A DNA stretch of 64,000 bases from a virus. Every line of letters begins with the position of its first letter. Within the stretch, counting starts at the first letter, position 1. This document shows positions 16,518 to 26,199 of this stretch, one piece after another. The translations under genes and the position numbers were made by a program. Location of the stretch: positions 186,001 through 250,000 of the IMG/VR virus record IMGVR_UViG_3300036770_004723; one strand, given 5' to 3'. The notes under the pieces are model-generated. The model saw only the letters and a list, made by a program, of their open reading frames with translations, ran no database searches and was not told the DNA's origin.

Positions 16518-16913
16518 ATGTTAGTATTTGTTACAGGCACTCATGTAGGTATGCGGAATGGTAAATTTTATTTGTCCGTAAATAAAGTTATCAGTAGATT
16601 AGATAATGTTAAAATCCCTAGAGTATTAGCAGAGCAACTTTATAAGATTTCAAAACATTCTCAAGTAGATGCTTGGAAAAAAGAAGCTGCTTTTATGTTA
16701 TGTTGTTTAAGTGGAGATAATGGCACTTTAATGAACGAGTTTAGAAATAACCGTGACAATATTATTGAAGTTATTTCCATGCGTTTTGATGCGACTGTTA
16801 ATAGAAAAGTTAATAACAAAGCAAATAATTTTAAAAAATTAAGCCTATCCAAGATCTTTGAAGAAGGCGCTAAAGAAATGGTTTATAGTTATTTTCCTTT
16901 TGAGGTAGATTAA
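16518..16913 (+). CDS. Hypothetical protein in tail cluster
   Basis: The 131-aa product is mainly helical and basic, with a beta start (MLVFVTGTHVGMRNGKFYLS) and a Lys/Asn-rich centre. It has an RBS (TTGGAG), and its stop is adjacent to the next ATG. I see no known domain. A chaperone or minor baseplate part is possible from location only. Confidence 0.6.
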   Translation: MLVFVTGTHVGMRNGKFYLSVNKVISRLDNVKIPRVLAEQLYKISKHSQVDAWKKEAAFMLCCLSGDNGTLMNEFRNNRDNIIEVISMRFDATVNRKVNNKANNFKKLSLSKIFEEGAKEMVYSYFPFEVD

Positions 16914-17432
16914 ATGTCTATATCCATTGACAAGTTAATTGATGAACGTAGTGGAGATCGTGAACCTTTATTGAGTTTCTTTTGGTTACTACAAAAATTC
17001 CCTATGATAGGTGGGTATACATTACCTAGCAGTTATTGTTTATCCCTGACTTTGCCTTTTCCTGCTTTTAATACCCAGCAAAAAGAATTAGCTGGTACAA
17101 CAATTACATTCCCAGGTAATACAAGCATAGATAGTTTTGAAATGACTTTATATGTTGATAGTGTTGCAAGCTCTATAGTATACATTCAAGATTGGCAATC
17201 GCTTATACAAAATCCTTTAACAGGTGGCTATAGGACACCTTCACATTATTGGAAAGACTTAAACGTAAATTTACACAACACTAAAGGTAAAACAACTGTA
17301 GAGTCAAGTATAAAAAATGTGTGGCCTATTTCTATATCTTCACCTCAATTAAACCAAGACACAAATAACATGGAAGCTAACGTACAATTTGCATGTACTG
17401 CTCAAATTTTTAAACCTACAAAAAGAATATAA
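16914..17432 (+). CDS. Second tail-tube-fold protein (tube-initiator candidate)
   Basis: The 172-aa product has the strand pattern of tube proteins: LSLTLPFPAFNTQQ, TTITFPGNTSIDSFEMTLYVD, a YIQDWQSLIQNPLTGGYR segment, DLNVNLHNTKGK, and a final NVQFACTAQIFK strand. In T4, gp54 and gp48 share this fold and seed the tube on the baseplate, and a gp48-like gene lies at 21603. I therefore read this as the gp54 equivalent. That role is inferred. Confidence 0.6.
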   Translation: MSISIDKLIDERSGDREPLLSFFWLLQKFPMIGGYTLPSSYCLSLTLPFPAFNTQQKELAGTTITFPGNTSIDSFEMTLYVDSVASSIVYIQDWQSLIQNPLTGGYRTPSHYWKDLNVNLHNTKGKTTVESSIKNVWPISISSPQLNQDTNNMEANVQFACTAQIFKPTKRI

Positions 17433-17444
17433 GGTAAATAATGT

Positions 17445-18299
17445 ATGGAATACCAAATTGATTGTCAAGATTTGCCCAGCAGAGGAACATCTTACCCAAA
17501 CAAACAGATTAATATTAAGCCACTGGATTTCGAACAATTATTAAATATCTCTGAAAGTGATGCGACAGGTGATGATCTGCTTTACGTTATAGCAATAAAA
17601 GAATGCACCGATCTGCCTGAAGGTGTATTTTTAGATGTTTCAGATTTTTATTTAGTTTCCTCAATTGTCAGACTTATCTCTTTTGATGAAATGCCGGTTA
17701 CTATGAAATGGAACTGCGCAGAACGTCATTTAAAACTAAAATTGTTAGATTCTAATGAAAAAATCTGCGAAATGCTTACAGCTAAAGGTTTTCATGTATC
17801 TGATGACATTTGGACAAAGTTTTCTGTAAGTGAAAAAGAATATACTGAATTAAATACATTGTTAGATGGTAAGGCTGAAGGTTCTTGGTATACATGCGGC
17901 ACAACAAATACTTTTGATCTAACACCTGATCATTTAATGAAACATGTAAAACAGTTACCTAAAGAAATCGATCTAGCATCTGGATTTAAACTACCTAATT
18001 CAATTGACATACCTGAATATAAAACTTTAGGAAAAGATTTACGCATTGCAAAACTTTTACGTGTTTGTATGTGGTTAGACCCTAAAGAATTCGGATCAAA
18101 CTTAATAGATAGATTTAATTATCTAAAATCTGCTGAAAATTCAGTTGCAATGTCATTGATACAAAAAGCTTTGAAATACGATCAAACATATAAAGCAGGA
18201 TTATCAAAAATTATTCTTAGTTCGGGCTGTTCTTGCTGTGGTTCAGCCACACATAGCTCGGTTTTATCTATTAGCCCTAAAATGTTTTTTACAGGATAA
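17445..18299 (+). CDS. Baseplate hub/assembly protein, gp26/gp51-like (first copy)
   Basis: The 284-aa product begins MEYQIDCQDLPSRGTSYP and contains a helical adaptor-like region. A WNCAERHLKLKL block and a C-terminal Cys cluster (SSGCSCCGSATHSS) follow. The downstream gene has the same layout. The layout resembles the T4 gp26/gp51 baseplate family, which helps assemble the hub around the tape measure. The paired Cys suggest a small metal site. ATG 17445 is used after AAGG. Confidence 0.6.
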   Translation: MEYQIDCQDLPSRGTSYPNKQINIKPLDFEQLLNISESDATGDDLLYVIAIKECTDLPEGVFLDVSDFYLVSSIVRLISFDEMPVTMKWNCAERHLKLKLLDSNEKICEMLTAKGFHVSDDIWTKFSVSEKEYTELNTLLDGKAEGSWYTCGTTNTFDLTPDHLMKHVKQLPKEIDLASGFKLPNSIDIPEYKTLGKDLRIAKLLRVCMWLDPKEFGSNLIDRFNYLKSAENSVAMSLIQKALKYDQTYKAGLSKIILSSGCSCCGSATHSSVLSISPKMFFTG

Positions 18300-18303
18300 A
18301 AAG

Positions 18304-19245
18304 ATGTTCTGGAATATAGGCGGATTACCTTCTAACTATAAATGGTACGATTTTAAAGTAGTCAAAGTACGCGATATCCTCATACAAGATCTAAATCCTT
18401 TAGAGTTGGCTCGTTTGCAATCTAGAGTTGCAGATCTAGTATCTGTTCTATCTTCCATAACAAATTTAACTGAAGAAAACACTTACTGTTTGACTTTAGG
18501 TGATGCTGTTTATATAATGGCCTACTTAAGAAAAGCTTGTTACACAGAAAGTCATTTGACCTTAACTTGGGATTGCAATGCTTCTACCGTAAAAAACAGT
18601 AAAGGCATTGTTTTCCCTGAGTATCAGGATTTAAATGATAAAGAACTAAAGATCCTTAAACTACATAGAGACTTCTGTGGAACTAAGAATACAAATCTAG
18701 TTTATTCTTATCAGTATAAATTTAAGCCTGTAATTCCAGATTGGACGCAAATAACTATACCTAATAATTGCCATGTGCCTACTTTAAAAGATTTGCACAT
18801 TTTAGAAGAATGGCAAGACACAGATCCAAAGCTTTACATAAAATATGAACGCTTTTTCAATCAACTTCTGTGCCTTAATGGTAATACTGTAGATGAAAAA
18901 ATTTGTTCTTTCAAGCAAGCTTTTGACCTTAAGCAATTAAATCTTATTAAGAAATTTCATGATGATTCTTATCACGGAATTGATCTGATGTATGATCTGC
19001 AATGTAACTGCTGTCATAATAAACCTACTGTTACACAAAGCCTTACAGCCCATGAAGTTTTACCTAATATATCTAGCAGTTCCGTAATGAACATGCAGTA
19101 CAATTTAATGCAAACTATGAACTCTATTATAGCAGAAAACACTCCAATAAAAAAATTGCTGTATTGGCATAGTACACATCAAAAACACGAGCAAGAACGC
19201 GCACAAAAACGTGCCGCTCTTAAAAATACTCGTAGGAGAAGATAA
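18304..19245 (+). CDS. Baseplate hub/assembly protein, gp26/gp51-like (second copy)
   Basis: The start is ATG 18304 (MFWNIGGLPSNYKWYDF), 4 bases after the previous stop. The earlier in-frame codons lie inside the upstream gene. The 313-aa product repeats that gene's plan: a WDCNAST block, then PNNCHVPTLKDL, and a Cys cluster (LQCNCCHNKPT), followed by an extra helical tail ending in poly-Arg (RRRR). The two genes look like diverged tandem duplicates and may form a hetero-complex at the hub. Confidence 0.6.
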   Translation: MFWNIGGLPSNYKWYDFKVVKVRDILIQDLNPLELARLQSRVADLVSVLSSITNLTEENTYCLTLGDAVYIMAYLRKACYTESHLTLTWDCNASTVKNSKGIVFPEYQDLNDKELKILKLHRDFCGTKNTNLVYSYQYKFKPVIPDWTQITIPNNCHVPTLKDLHILEEWQDTDPKLYIKYERFFNQLLCLNGNTVDEKICSFKQAFDLKQLNLIKKFHDDSYHGIDLMYDLQCNCCHNKPTVTQSLTAHEVLPNISSSSVMNMQYNLMQTMNSIIAENTPIKKLLYWHSTHQKHEQERAQKRAALKNTRRRR

Positions 19246-19247
19246 AC

Positions 19248-21602
19248 ATGGAAACCAAAGAAATTGAAAATAGTGAAGTACAAAATCTGCTAGATATTCT
19301 TGATAACTATGTTCCAGACTCTTCTCTGGTTAACCAAGATAATTCCTCCGATTATATTATAGATCCTTCAGATTTTGCTTCTGACCTAACAGATAAAAAT
19401 ATTGAGTCTTATGTTACAGTTACTTCAGAAGCTATTAATGTGGAAAACACTGATATAGTAGATGATTCAGATCAAAACACTATACAGATAACAGACAACA
19501 CTGAAGTAGTTGAAAGCGTTACTGAACTACAGGAAACTACTGAGAACGTAGTTGATCTTATAGAAGAAGGTAATAAAGAACAATCCACTTTACTGAATAG
19601 CATTGATGATACTTTAAAAGATCAGTTTGAGGCACAAGAAAGAGATCGTAGAAAAGCCGCTATTATAAATGAAACAACTCCATTTGACCATTTTGTCAAC
19701 GCACAGAATACTAGAGACGCTGACGTAAATCAAAATAACGGAGGTGGTTTATTAGGTGGACTTATTCCTCCGTTTGGGGGCGGTGCAAAAGATCGCAAAG
19801 ACAAAGATAAAAAATGGAAAGATAAGACTAAAGGTGAGAAATTTAAAACAGGTCTTGCTACTACAGGTAAATATGCTGCTATCGCTACGTTACTAGGTCT
19901 TGTAGGTTTAACCGCAAAGGATAAATTATTTCCAGAAGGAATGCCTGATTGGATGCCTTTTGTAGGTGAAGATGAAGATGGTAATAGTGATAGTCCTATA
20001 AGTGACGCAGTTGCTACAGTAGGATTGGCCGGTGCAGGTTATTACGGAGCTAAGAAAGCAGGACAAGCTGTTTTTGGTAACGACGTTAAAATCAGTGACG
20101 TCGATTCAAAAGTAGATGTTAATGATTTAGATCCAGACTCTAAAAATACAAAAGCTATATCAGATAACACAAAAGATTTGGATACAGATAAAAACAAATC
20201 CAGTTGGTTTAAATCTTTAGGTAAAAAGTTTAGTGATAGCCCTGAAGACATAGATCCTAAAGATTCCAAATTTAAGTTTTCAGGAAAAGGAATGGCTGCA
20301 ATTACTGTGCTGGCTTCTGGCATAAATGCTTATCAGCAAGTTTCTGAAATAAACAAAGATGAAGATCTTACGGAAGAAGATAAAAATAAAAAAATTGCAA
20401 ACCTAGCTGGAACAACAGCTGTTGACACTACAGCACAACTTGCTGGAGGATTAGCTGGTGCTAAAGCTGGTGCTGCGTTAGGTGCCACTATAGGTACTCT
20501 TGTATTTCCAGGTATTGGTACTGCGGTAGGTGGTGCGATAGGTGGCATTGCAGGATCTATTGGTGGATCTATGGCAGGATCTATGATTATGGACACCTTA
20601 GGTTTTACTGAAGCAGGCGGCGAAGTTGCAACTGCTGCCTACGAAACAGTTGCAGATATTTCAGACACCGCAAGTAAAATGTATGATAATGCAGAAAAAA
20701 TTTATGTGGATACTGTAGAATCAGGTAAAAAATTAGCAGATGCTGCTACAACTTCTATATCTAAATATGTAAGCGGTTTGTTTAGTTATACAGATTCCAC
20801 TGCTAGTTCCATCAAAAATAATACAGATGAATCTGCAAATTTGATCACTGAGAGTACAGCATATTTCAATACTAAAACAGGCGAACTATTAAATCCTGAA
20901 TCAAAAAATGCAAACTCTATAGGGCAAACAGTTTCCTTGATGTCGCAATGGCCTATGATGTTTGCCCCTATACTAGGGCTTGTTGGTACAGACATGCAAA
21001 AGCTTTTTGGGGAGTTTGGTTCAACAATTACCGATAGTATAAATACGTTAACTGAAGAATTAGGTGAACTAGGGGATTTACTTTGGGATAATCTTGTAAA
21101 TGTTTTTGAAGGTGATGATGAAACAGATCGTGCTCTAGAAGATGCGAAGAAAAAATTTAACGGGAATTCTTCGGATCAAGAAACAGGTTTCTTCAAAAAT
21201 CTTTTCGGAAATAATAAGCCAAAAAACAATATTATTGTAGTACCTAATTCATCTTCAGGTAACGTGCCTGCACCAAAAGTTCCTAACTATAGACCTAATT
21301 CATTTAAATCTCCTGAGATAAAATCAGATATAATGGATTCAGGTATGAACGTGCAAGCTGTAGATAATGTTCAGGTAGTACCTATGGAAACTCAATCTCC
21401 ATTTAAAGAAACAGTTAATAATTATTATGGTTCGAATAGTGTTAAACCTAAAGCAGATAAACCTGTTATGAAAATGGTTCCTAGAAGAGAAATGAAGAAA
21501 GCAGAAAACAATGGAATTTCATTTGCGGCACCTTCACTGGATAATACTCCAAACACAGTACAGGATGCTACTTTAGGGTTATTAAATATAGGGGTTTTGT
21601 AA
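19248..21602 (+). CDS. Tape-measure-like hub protein
   Basis: The 784-aa product lies between the hub-chaperone-like genes and the tube-cap gene, the usual place of a tape measure (T4 gp29). The N-terminal 150 residues are acidic and helical, followed by a Gly-rich link (GGGLLGGLIPPFGGG) and hydrophobic stretches at about 205-225 and 250-265. A long Gly/Ala membrane-like segment (about 400-445: LAGGLAGAKAGAALGATIG, then GGAIGGIAGSIGGSMAGS) follows. The C-terminus is low-complexity. The hydrophobic segment would suit insertion into the host membrane. The gene is short for a long tail. Confidence 0.65.
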   Translation: METKEIENSEVQNLLDILDNYVPDSSLVNQDNSSDYIIDPSDFASDLTDKNIESYVTVTSEAINVENTDIVDDSDQNTIQITDNTEVVESVTELQETTENVVDLIEEGNKEQSTLLNSIDDTLKDQFEAQERDRRKAAIINETTPFDHFVNAQNTRDADVNQNNGGGLLGGLIPPFGGGAKDRKDKDKKWKDKTKGEKFKTGLATTGKYAAIATLLGLVGLTAKDKLFPEGMPDWMPFVGEDEDGNSDSPISDAVATVGLAGAGYYGAKKAGQAVFGNDVKISDVDSKVDVNDLDPDSKNTKAISDNTKDLDTDKNKSSWFKSLGKKFSDSPEDIDPKDSKFKFSGKGMAAITVLASGINAYQQVSEINKDEDLTEEDKNKKIANLAGTTAVDTTAQLAGGLAGAKAGAALGATIGTLVFPGIGTAVGGAIGGIAGSIGGSMAGSMIMDTLGFTEAGGEVATAAYETVADISDTASKMYDNAEKIYVDTVESGKKLADAATTSISKYVSGLFSYTDSTASSIKNNTDESANLITESTAYFNTKTGELLNPESKNANSIGQTVSLMSQWPMMFAPILGLVGTDMQKLFGEFGSTITDSINTLTEELGELGDLLWDNLVNVFEGDDETDRALEDAKKKFNGNSSDQETGFFKNLFGNNKPKNNIIVVPNSSSGNVPAPKVPNYRPNSFKSPEIKSDIMDSGMNVQAVDNVQVVPMETQSPFKETVNNYYGSNSVKPKADKPVMKMVPRREMKKAENNGISFAAPSLDNTPNTVQDATLGLLNIGVL

Positions 21603-22397
21603 TTGAACTATTTAATGTTGGACAATAGAAATCTTCCTGGTGTTCGCGGAATAAATGCGTCAAAACCTGCTGTAGTAAAAGGAATAAATGTAAATCCTAT
21701 ATATAGAACATCCATAAGGAATAGAACAGGTACACTGGCTTTTAATGGGTACGTTCCTACAGATTTTCAAATCGCATTATCTAGCGGATGGGCACCTATA
21801 TATTCAGGTACTTTCGCTGATTTTATGGCACAGTCTGGAGCAGTTTCTGGAGGTGTAGCTTCTGGAACTAATGCACTTGCAGGTTTAGCTGGCGGATCTA
21901 CACGAATTAAAGCTATGACAGCGCAATCTTGGACAGAGCCTGCCTATTTACAGCTAAGTTTACCTATACAAGTTCATGCGTATTCCGATACAAATAAAGA
22001 AGTAATACAGCAGATGATAAAAATCAGTAGACTTACCACACCTTCAGAAAAAGGTAATGCTGCTGATACAGGAATTAACGTTAACTTAGGTGCCTTATCT
22101 CCGCCAGGTCCCGCTGCTGCTTCAAGTATGTTGCAGGAATTCGGAAACTCTAATTTCACTATTGATGATGAATTTGAATTTATTTGCCAGATAGGTAAAT
22201 TTTTTAGAATGTCTCCTTGTATAATAACTAACGTAGTCGGCGCTTTTGATGGCCAACTTGAAGACCAAACAGGCAATCCCTTAGGTGTTGAATTCAATAT
22301 AGAGGTGAGTTCTTATTTTGCGGTAACACAGCAAGATATACAAAAGTGGTTTGCCGGAAACTTTGGTAATGAATTTAGTGAAGGCGACAATGTATGA
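21603..22397 (+). CDS. Baseplate tube cap (gp48-like), TTG start
   Basis: The 264-aa product starts at TTG 21603, directly after the previous stop codon. SWTEPAYLQLSLPIQVHAYSD at about 105-125 matches the conserved region of gp48-like proteins, which cap the baseplate and nucleate the tube. The preceding segment (GGVASGTNALAGLAGG) and the C-terminal PLGVEFNIEVSSYFAV also fit. Its stop overlaps the next start (ATGA). Confidence 0.7.
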   Translation: MNYLMLDNRNLPGVRGINASKPAVVKGINVNPIYRTSIRNRTGTLAFNGYVPTDFQIALSSGWAPIYSGTFADFMAQSGAVSGGVASGTNALAGLAGGSTRIKAMTAQSWTEPAYLQLSLPIQVHAYSDTNKEVIQQMIKISRLTTPSEKGNAADTGINVNLGALSPPGPAAASSMLQEFGNSNFTIDDEFEFICQIGKFFRMSPCIITNVVGAFDGQLEDQTGNPLGVEFNIEVSSYFAVTQQDIQKWFAGNFGNEFSEGDNV

Positions 22398-22705
22398 AAG
22401 ATATTATTTTAGGTATCGATCAACATGGATTGGATCCTTTTAAGAATGATTTAATGGATGAAATCTTTAATATAACTGAGTGTGATACTGTTACTGTTGG
22501 TGCAAAATATGTCAGTAATCCACAGCTAATGAGTTATGACTACTTAGGTAATGTTGAACTTTACTTTATTATTCTTATGTATAACGGTCTAGGCAATAGC
22601 TTTAAACTAGAGCGGGACATGACTATACTCGTACCTAAGGTTGAAAGAGTTAAAGAAATTTTAAGTAGGCGAACTGTAGCGAAAATTCAAAGGATAAGTA
22701 TATGA
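22394..22705 (+). CDS. Baseplate wedge protein, gp53-like
   Basis: The 103-aa product contains YDYLGNVELYFIILMYNGLG followed by a short strand ending ILVPKVERVKEIL. This matches the layout of gp53/LysM-like baseplate proteins, in which a loop with N precedes a hydrophobic IP strand. It has four-base ATGA overlaps with both neighbours, so it is translationally coupled to the gp48- and gp27-like genes. It is shorter than T4 gp53. Confidence 0.6.
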   Translation: MKDIILGIDQHGLDPFKNDLMDEIFNITECDTVTVGAKYVSNPQLMSYDYLGNVELYFIILMYNGLGNSFKLERDMTILVPKVERVKEILSRRTVAKIQRISI

Positions 22706-24615
22706 TCGGGCAAAGCAACAGCGGTGTACGTGTAAGAATTAAAATAAATGATAAAGACCTGCCGCCTGCTAATGATTTCTTTCATAGTTTTTATATTTAT
22801 TATGGCTTTGGTTATAAAGTTCCGACACTTTCACTTACAGTCATAGACAAAAATAAATTGCTGACTGGCCCATTTTCTTTAGTTGATGGATCCAAAATAA
22901 CACTTATCTACGGTGTTTCCTCAAAGCCAGATCGTGAATTATCTTTTAGTTTGATCTCGGCTAAGCCTACACAATCAGATTCTGGTGTAATATTTAATAT
23001 TATTGCTGTAATGGGTAAGCCGAATTATATTTTCGGTGCCCAGCAAGAAAGTAAGCGCGGGACAAGTGTAAACGCTATTAAGCAAATCGTTGAAGCTAGC
23101 GGTATGGTATATGACGGAGATGTTCAAACTGATGATAGCATGACATGGCTTAACGTAGGTAAAAGCCGTATGTTATGGATTCAGGACATACTCGCTAAAT
23201 CATACAAAGACGACAATAGTTTAGTTGTAGGTATGCAAGATCTGGATAACACGTTTAAAGTACGTGAAATGTTTGAACTTGCCCAATCCAAAGAACAATA
23301 TGAAGTATTTATAGGTGATTTTCCTCAGAAGAAATTTAAAGTCAATGAATTTTTTGCCTCACAGTACAAACCATTTAACTACTCGGGTATTTCAAATTTA
23401 CTATTTAATTATGGGCATGTACGTACTCAGCAAAAAATTGACGGCACTATTGATAAGTATGATACAGTCAATCCACCTGTTTTAGGCGATGGCCTTTCCA
23501 TTAATCAAAGTATTCGTGATAGTTTTACCTATAGTTCTAGCCGTACATCTAAATACTACGATAGCGGCATAAGTGAAAAACTTAATGGATCTAATGCTCA
23601 TAAAAAATACTATGAAGCAGCTGTACTGAATAATCGCTATCTTACCCTTTTTAATTCAGGTATTCAGATTAATATAATGGGGCAAGTTGAAATTCCTTTA
23701 TTCAGTGTGATCAAGGTCAATGCTGTAAATCAATACCAAACACTAGAAACCCAAGAAAATTTAAATGGTAATTATATAATAGGATCTGGAATAGTTGCGT
23801 GTGTAGGAAAAGAGTATAGAGAATTTTATAGTTTATACCGACACTATGTAAACGAAAGCGGCAACACTCCACTGTTAGGATCTAAAAATGCGGATCCTAA
23901 CAGTAAAAAACCTGCTATGGAAAAAGCTAATAGTGTTGTAGACTACTCTGACCCAGTGAAAGATCAATCATTGAGCAAGCAAGCAGCTAGCTTAGCTTCT
24001 GGCGTAAATAACGCAGCACAGAATTTAGTTCAAGGACAGGACAATATAAAAAGTGGATTTGATAAATTTATAGACACAGCTATGCAGCAGATTTCAGATC
24101 TTGAAAAATCTTTTGAAGCAGAATCTAGTTCTTTTGGTTTTGCAGAACTTGCAGCTAAATACACAGCAGGCAAAGACCAGCTTATGAATTTATTAAATGA
24201 ATTCAGCTTTGCCAAAAGTATTTTAGAGAATTGTGGCAAACTGAACCCTTTAGAAAGTTTGGTTATTGATCTGGTTAAATTAAATTTAAATGGACTAGTC
24301 GATTTGATTGTAGATCGTATAGGTCGAGTAGAAGGTTTGCAAGCTAAACTGCTAAATGAAATAAATAGTTTGCTTGCTTTAGGTGATTTGAATGGAGGTT
24401 ATTTGAGTGCGCCTCAGCTTAATGTTAGCTGCCGTACTTTTGCACAAGACCATTTGAATGCTGCACTTAGGGATCTATATCCAGATCAGTGCATTGATAA
24501 TTTTAACATGAATAGATTAAGATTCCCTTTTAATAAATTGACTAGACTTCGACGACTGCTGATGTCTTTATTAAGAGATCTTTTATGTGCCTTAGGTGAG
24601 AATTCAGAAATATGA
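22702..24615 (+). CDS. Baseplate central hub (gp27-like)
   Basis: The 637-aa product begins with a VRVRIKINDKDLPPAND tube-like domain. It has a SRMLWIQDILAKSYKDDNS segment (about 150-168) and FKVREM typical of gp27/VgrG-type hub folds, a second beta domain near 340-390, and then an added helical C-terminal domain (about 400-637). The hub forms a trimer connecting tube and spike. The following gene encodes the spike, overlapping by four bases. The helical extension is not part of T4 gp27. Confidence 0.7.
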   Translation: MIGQSNSGVRVRIKINDKDLPPANDFFHSFYIYYGFGYKVPTLSLTVIDKNKLLTGPFSLVDGSKITLIYGVSSKPDRELSFSLISAKPTQSDSGVIFNIIAVMGKPNYIFGAQQESKRGTSVNAIKQIVEASGMVYDGDVQTDDSMTWLNVGKSRMLWIQDILAKSYKDDNSLVVGMQDLDNTFKVREMFELAQSKEQYEVFIGDFPQKKFKVNEFFASQYKPFNYSGISNLLFNYGHVRTQQKIDGTIDKYDTVNPPVLGDGLSINQSIRDSFTYSSSRTSKYYDSGISEKLNGSNAHKKYYEAAVLNNRYLTLFNSGIQINIMGQVEIPLFSVIKVNAVNQYQTLETQENLNGNYIIGSGIVACVGKEYREFYSLYRHYVNESGNTPLLGSKNADPNSKKPAMEKANSVVDYSDPVKDQSLSKQAASLASGVNNAAQNLVQGQDNIKSGFDKFIDTAMQQISDLEKSFEAESSSFGFAELAAKYTAGKDQLMNLLNEFSFAKSILENCGKLNPLESLVIDLVKLNLNGLVDLIVDRIGRVEGLQAKLLNEINSLLALGDLNGGYLSAPQLNVSCRTFAQDHLNAALRDLYPDQCIDNFNMNRLRFPFNKLTRLRRLLMSLLRDLLCALGENSEI

Positions 24616-25415
24616 GACCTACTTCAGAATTATTAAGATCTTTAGAACGTAAAGGACTAGATCCTACAACTCCACACAAGGCAATTGTAGTAGATAATAA
24701 CGATCCTGATAAACTATTCAGGATCAAAGCACGTATTCCAATATTGCAGGATGCAATTGAAGATAATGATCTACCTTGGTTGATTCCAGAAGATAACATA
24801 CATCCGAGAGGTCTAACTGGCGGTGTGTTAGGTCATTCAGCAAGTGTTTGGGGTACTCCAAAACGTGGATCTTGGGTCAGTGTTTATTATCGGCATGACG
24901 GAGATCCGCATAATGGATCTTATTCTGTTCGTGTTCCATTTGACAAAGAAACACTGGCTGAAGAATTCGAAGTAAACTATCCAGATAGATTAGGCTATGT
25001 ATTACCTAGCGGCATGTATTTTGTAGTCGATGAAAGAACAAAAGAAGTTTTTGTTAACTTTCCAGGTGATTATCACATGACTGTTTTTGGTGATGTTTTC
25101 CAATCTGTTATAGGTAACTACCAAGTACATGTAGCGAAAGATGTAAGTGCTATACCAGATTACTTAAAAGATAATGTAAGTAGTCTTCTTGAAAGCTTAG
25201 GGCCTCAGGCTAAAAAGCGCATTAAATTTAAAGGATTGGGTAAAACAGACAGCGGCAACATGCACTTTACTGTTGAAGGTGATTATACGCAAAAAGTCTT
25301 GGGCGATCATATACTTCAAATACAAGGTAAACAACGTGTCGAAGTACGTGGTAGTGTGGACTACGAAGCACAGTCACAATTCAAGATAAACGGTTCACGT
25401 ATTGATCTGGCTTAA
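24612..25415 (+). CDS. Central spike (gp5-like OB fold plus beta-helix, no lysozyme)
   Basis: The 267-aa product has an OB-like domain at about 20-110 (HKAIVVDNNDPDKLFRIKARIP, WLIP, RGSWVSVYYRHDGDPHNGSY), as in gp5 and VgrG. It ends in repeating short strands (GDYHMTVFGDVFQSVIGNYQVHV, then GDYTQKVLGDHILQIQGKQRVEV) that form a triple-stranded needle, with final SRIDLA. Unlike T4 gp5 there is no lysozyme insert, and no other lysozyme appears in the window. It pierces the outer membrane at contraction. Confidence 0.75.
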   Translation: MRPTSELLRSLERKGLDPTTPHKAIVVDNNDPDKLFRIKARIPILQDAIEDNDLPWLIPEDNIHPRGLTGGVLGHSASVWGTPKRGSWVSVYYRHDGDPHNGSYSVRVPFDKETLAEEFEVNYPDRLGYVLPSGMYFVVDERTKEVFVNFPGDYHMTVFGDVFQSVIGNYQVHVAKDVSAIPDYLKDNVSSLLESLGPQAKKRIKFKGLGKTDSGNMHFTVEGDYTQKVLGDHILQIQGKQRVEVRGSVDYEAQSQFKINGSRIDLA

Positions 25416-25425
25416 GGAATTAATT

Positions 25426-26199
25426 ATGAAGTTACTTGAAACCACATTTAAAATTAATGTATTTGAAACTATAGGTGAACCTGCTGGTATCTTCATGGAA
25501 TTTCCATATCAACCTGCTAAAACAGCTGAATACTTTAGGCAGTACGTTATTTTACCTGCTTTAAATGTATATGAACGTATTGAAGTTGACTTAGGCGATA
25601 TAGCTTATTCTGCAAGTTGGTTAATAGAGGCTTTTGCTGGCTTAATAAACTATGGAATACTTACACTTGAAGAATTTAAAAGAAAAGTATTTATTACTTG
25701 TCAAGGGCACCATTTCTATTCTGTACAAATCAATCAATACGTAGCACAAGCCATTTATAATTCTAAAATTTATATTGAACGGAACAAAATAAATTTTGAT
25801 TTAGGTACTACATCTAAATGTAATCTTTTTACCGATACATTAAAAGAATCAAAAGAAACCGTTGTATTAGTATACGAGAATTTTGAAATACCTAACCCAA
25901 ACTTAAATATTTTATGTTTAGAGCTATGTGGTTCAGTTACGGCTTTACGGCAATTAGTCGATGAAAACGATGTTTTAGTTTATCCCTTACGTGCTAGTTT
26001 GCGCAGCATATACAGCTTAGAGAATAAGGATTTTCGAGAATTAATGTGTAGATCTGGAATGACATTTAACATGTTTAGCTGTGATCGAGATAACGTAGAA
26101 CAAGAACTAAATGAAATCTGTACGCACACAGATCACAGAGTTCGGGTGTTACGTAGATTGCTGCGCACTCCTGAATTAACTATCTTCGATGAAAAATGA
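25426..26199 (+). CDS. STAS-like (DUF4325-type) protein
   Basis: ATG 25426 is used (RBS AAGGAATTAATT); an earlier frame start would run into the spike gene. In the 257-aa product, residues 50-90 read RIEVDLGDIAYSASWLIEAF, then GLINYGILTLEEFKRKVFI. This resembles STAS-like DUF4325 domains (DLxxV...SSxLxEAFGGL). The family is often tied to signalling or unknown roles. The C-terminal half is not recognised. Finding it directly after the spike is unexpected. Confidence 0.5.
   Translation: MKLLETTFKINVFETIGEPAGIFMEFPYQPAKTAEYFRQYVILPALNVYERIEVDLGDIAYSASWLIEAFAGLINYGILTLEEFKRKVFITCQGHHFYSVQINQYVAQAIYNSKIYIERNKINFDLGTTSKCNLFTDTLKESKETVVLVYENFEIPNPNLNILCLELCGSVTALRQLVDENDVLVYPLRASLRSIYSLENKDFRELMCRSGMTFNMFSCDRDNVEQELNEICTHTDHRVRVLRRLLRTPELTIFDEK

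Noticed and set aside
21974-22297. 107-codon ORF on the - strand inside the gp48-like gene
   Set aside because: It is a shadow of a well-supported + strand gene with tight operon overlaps.
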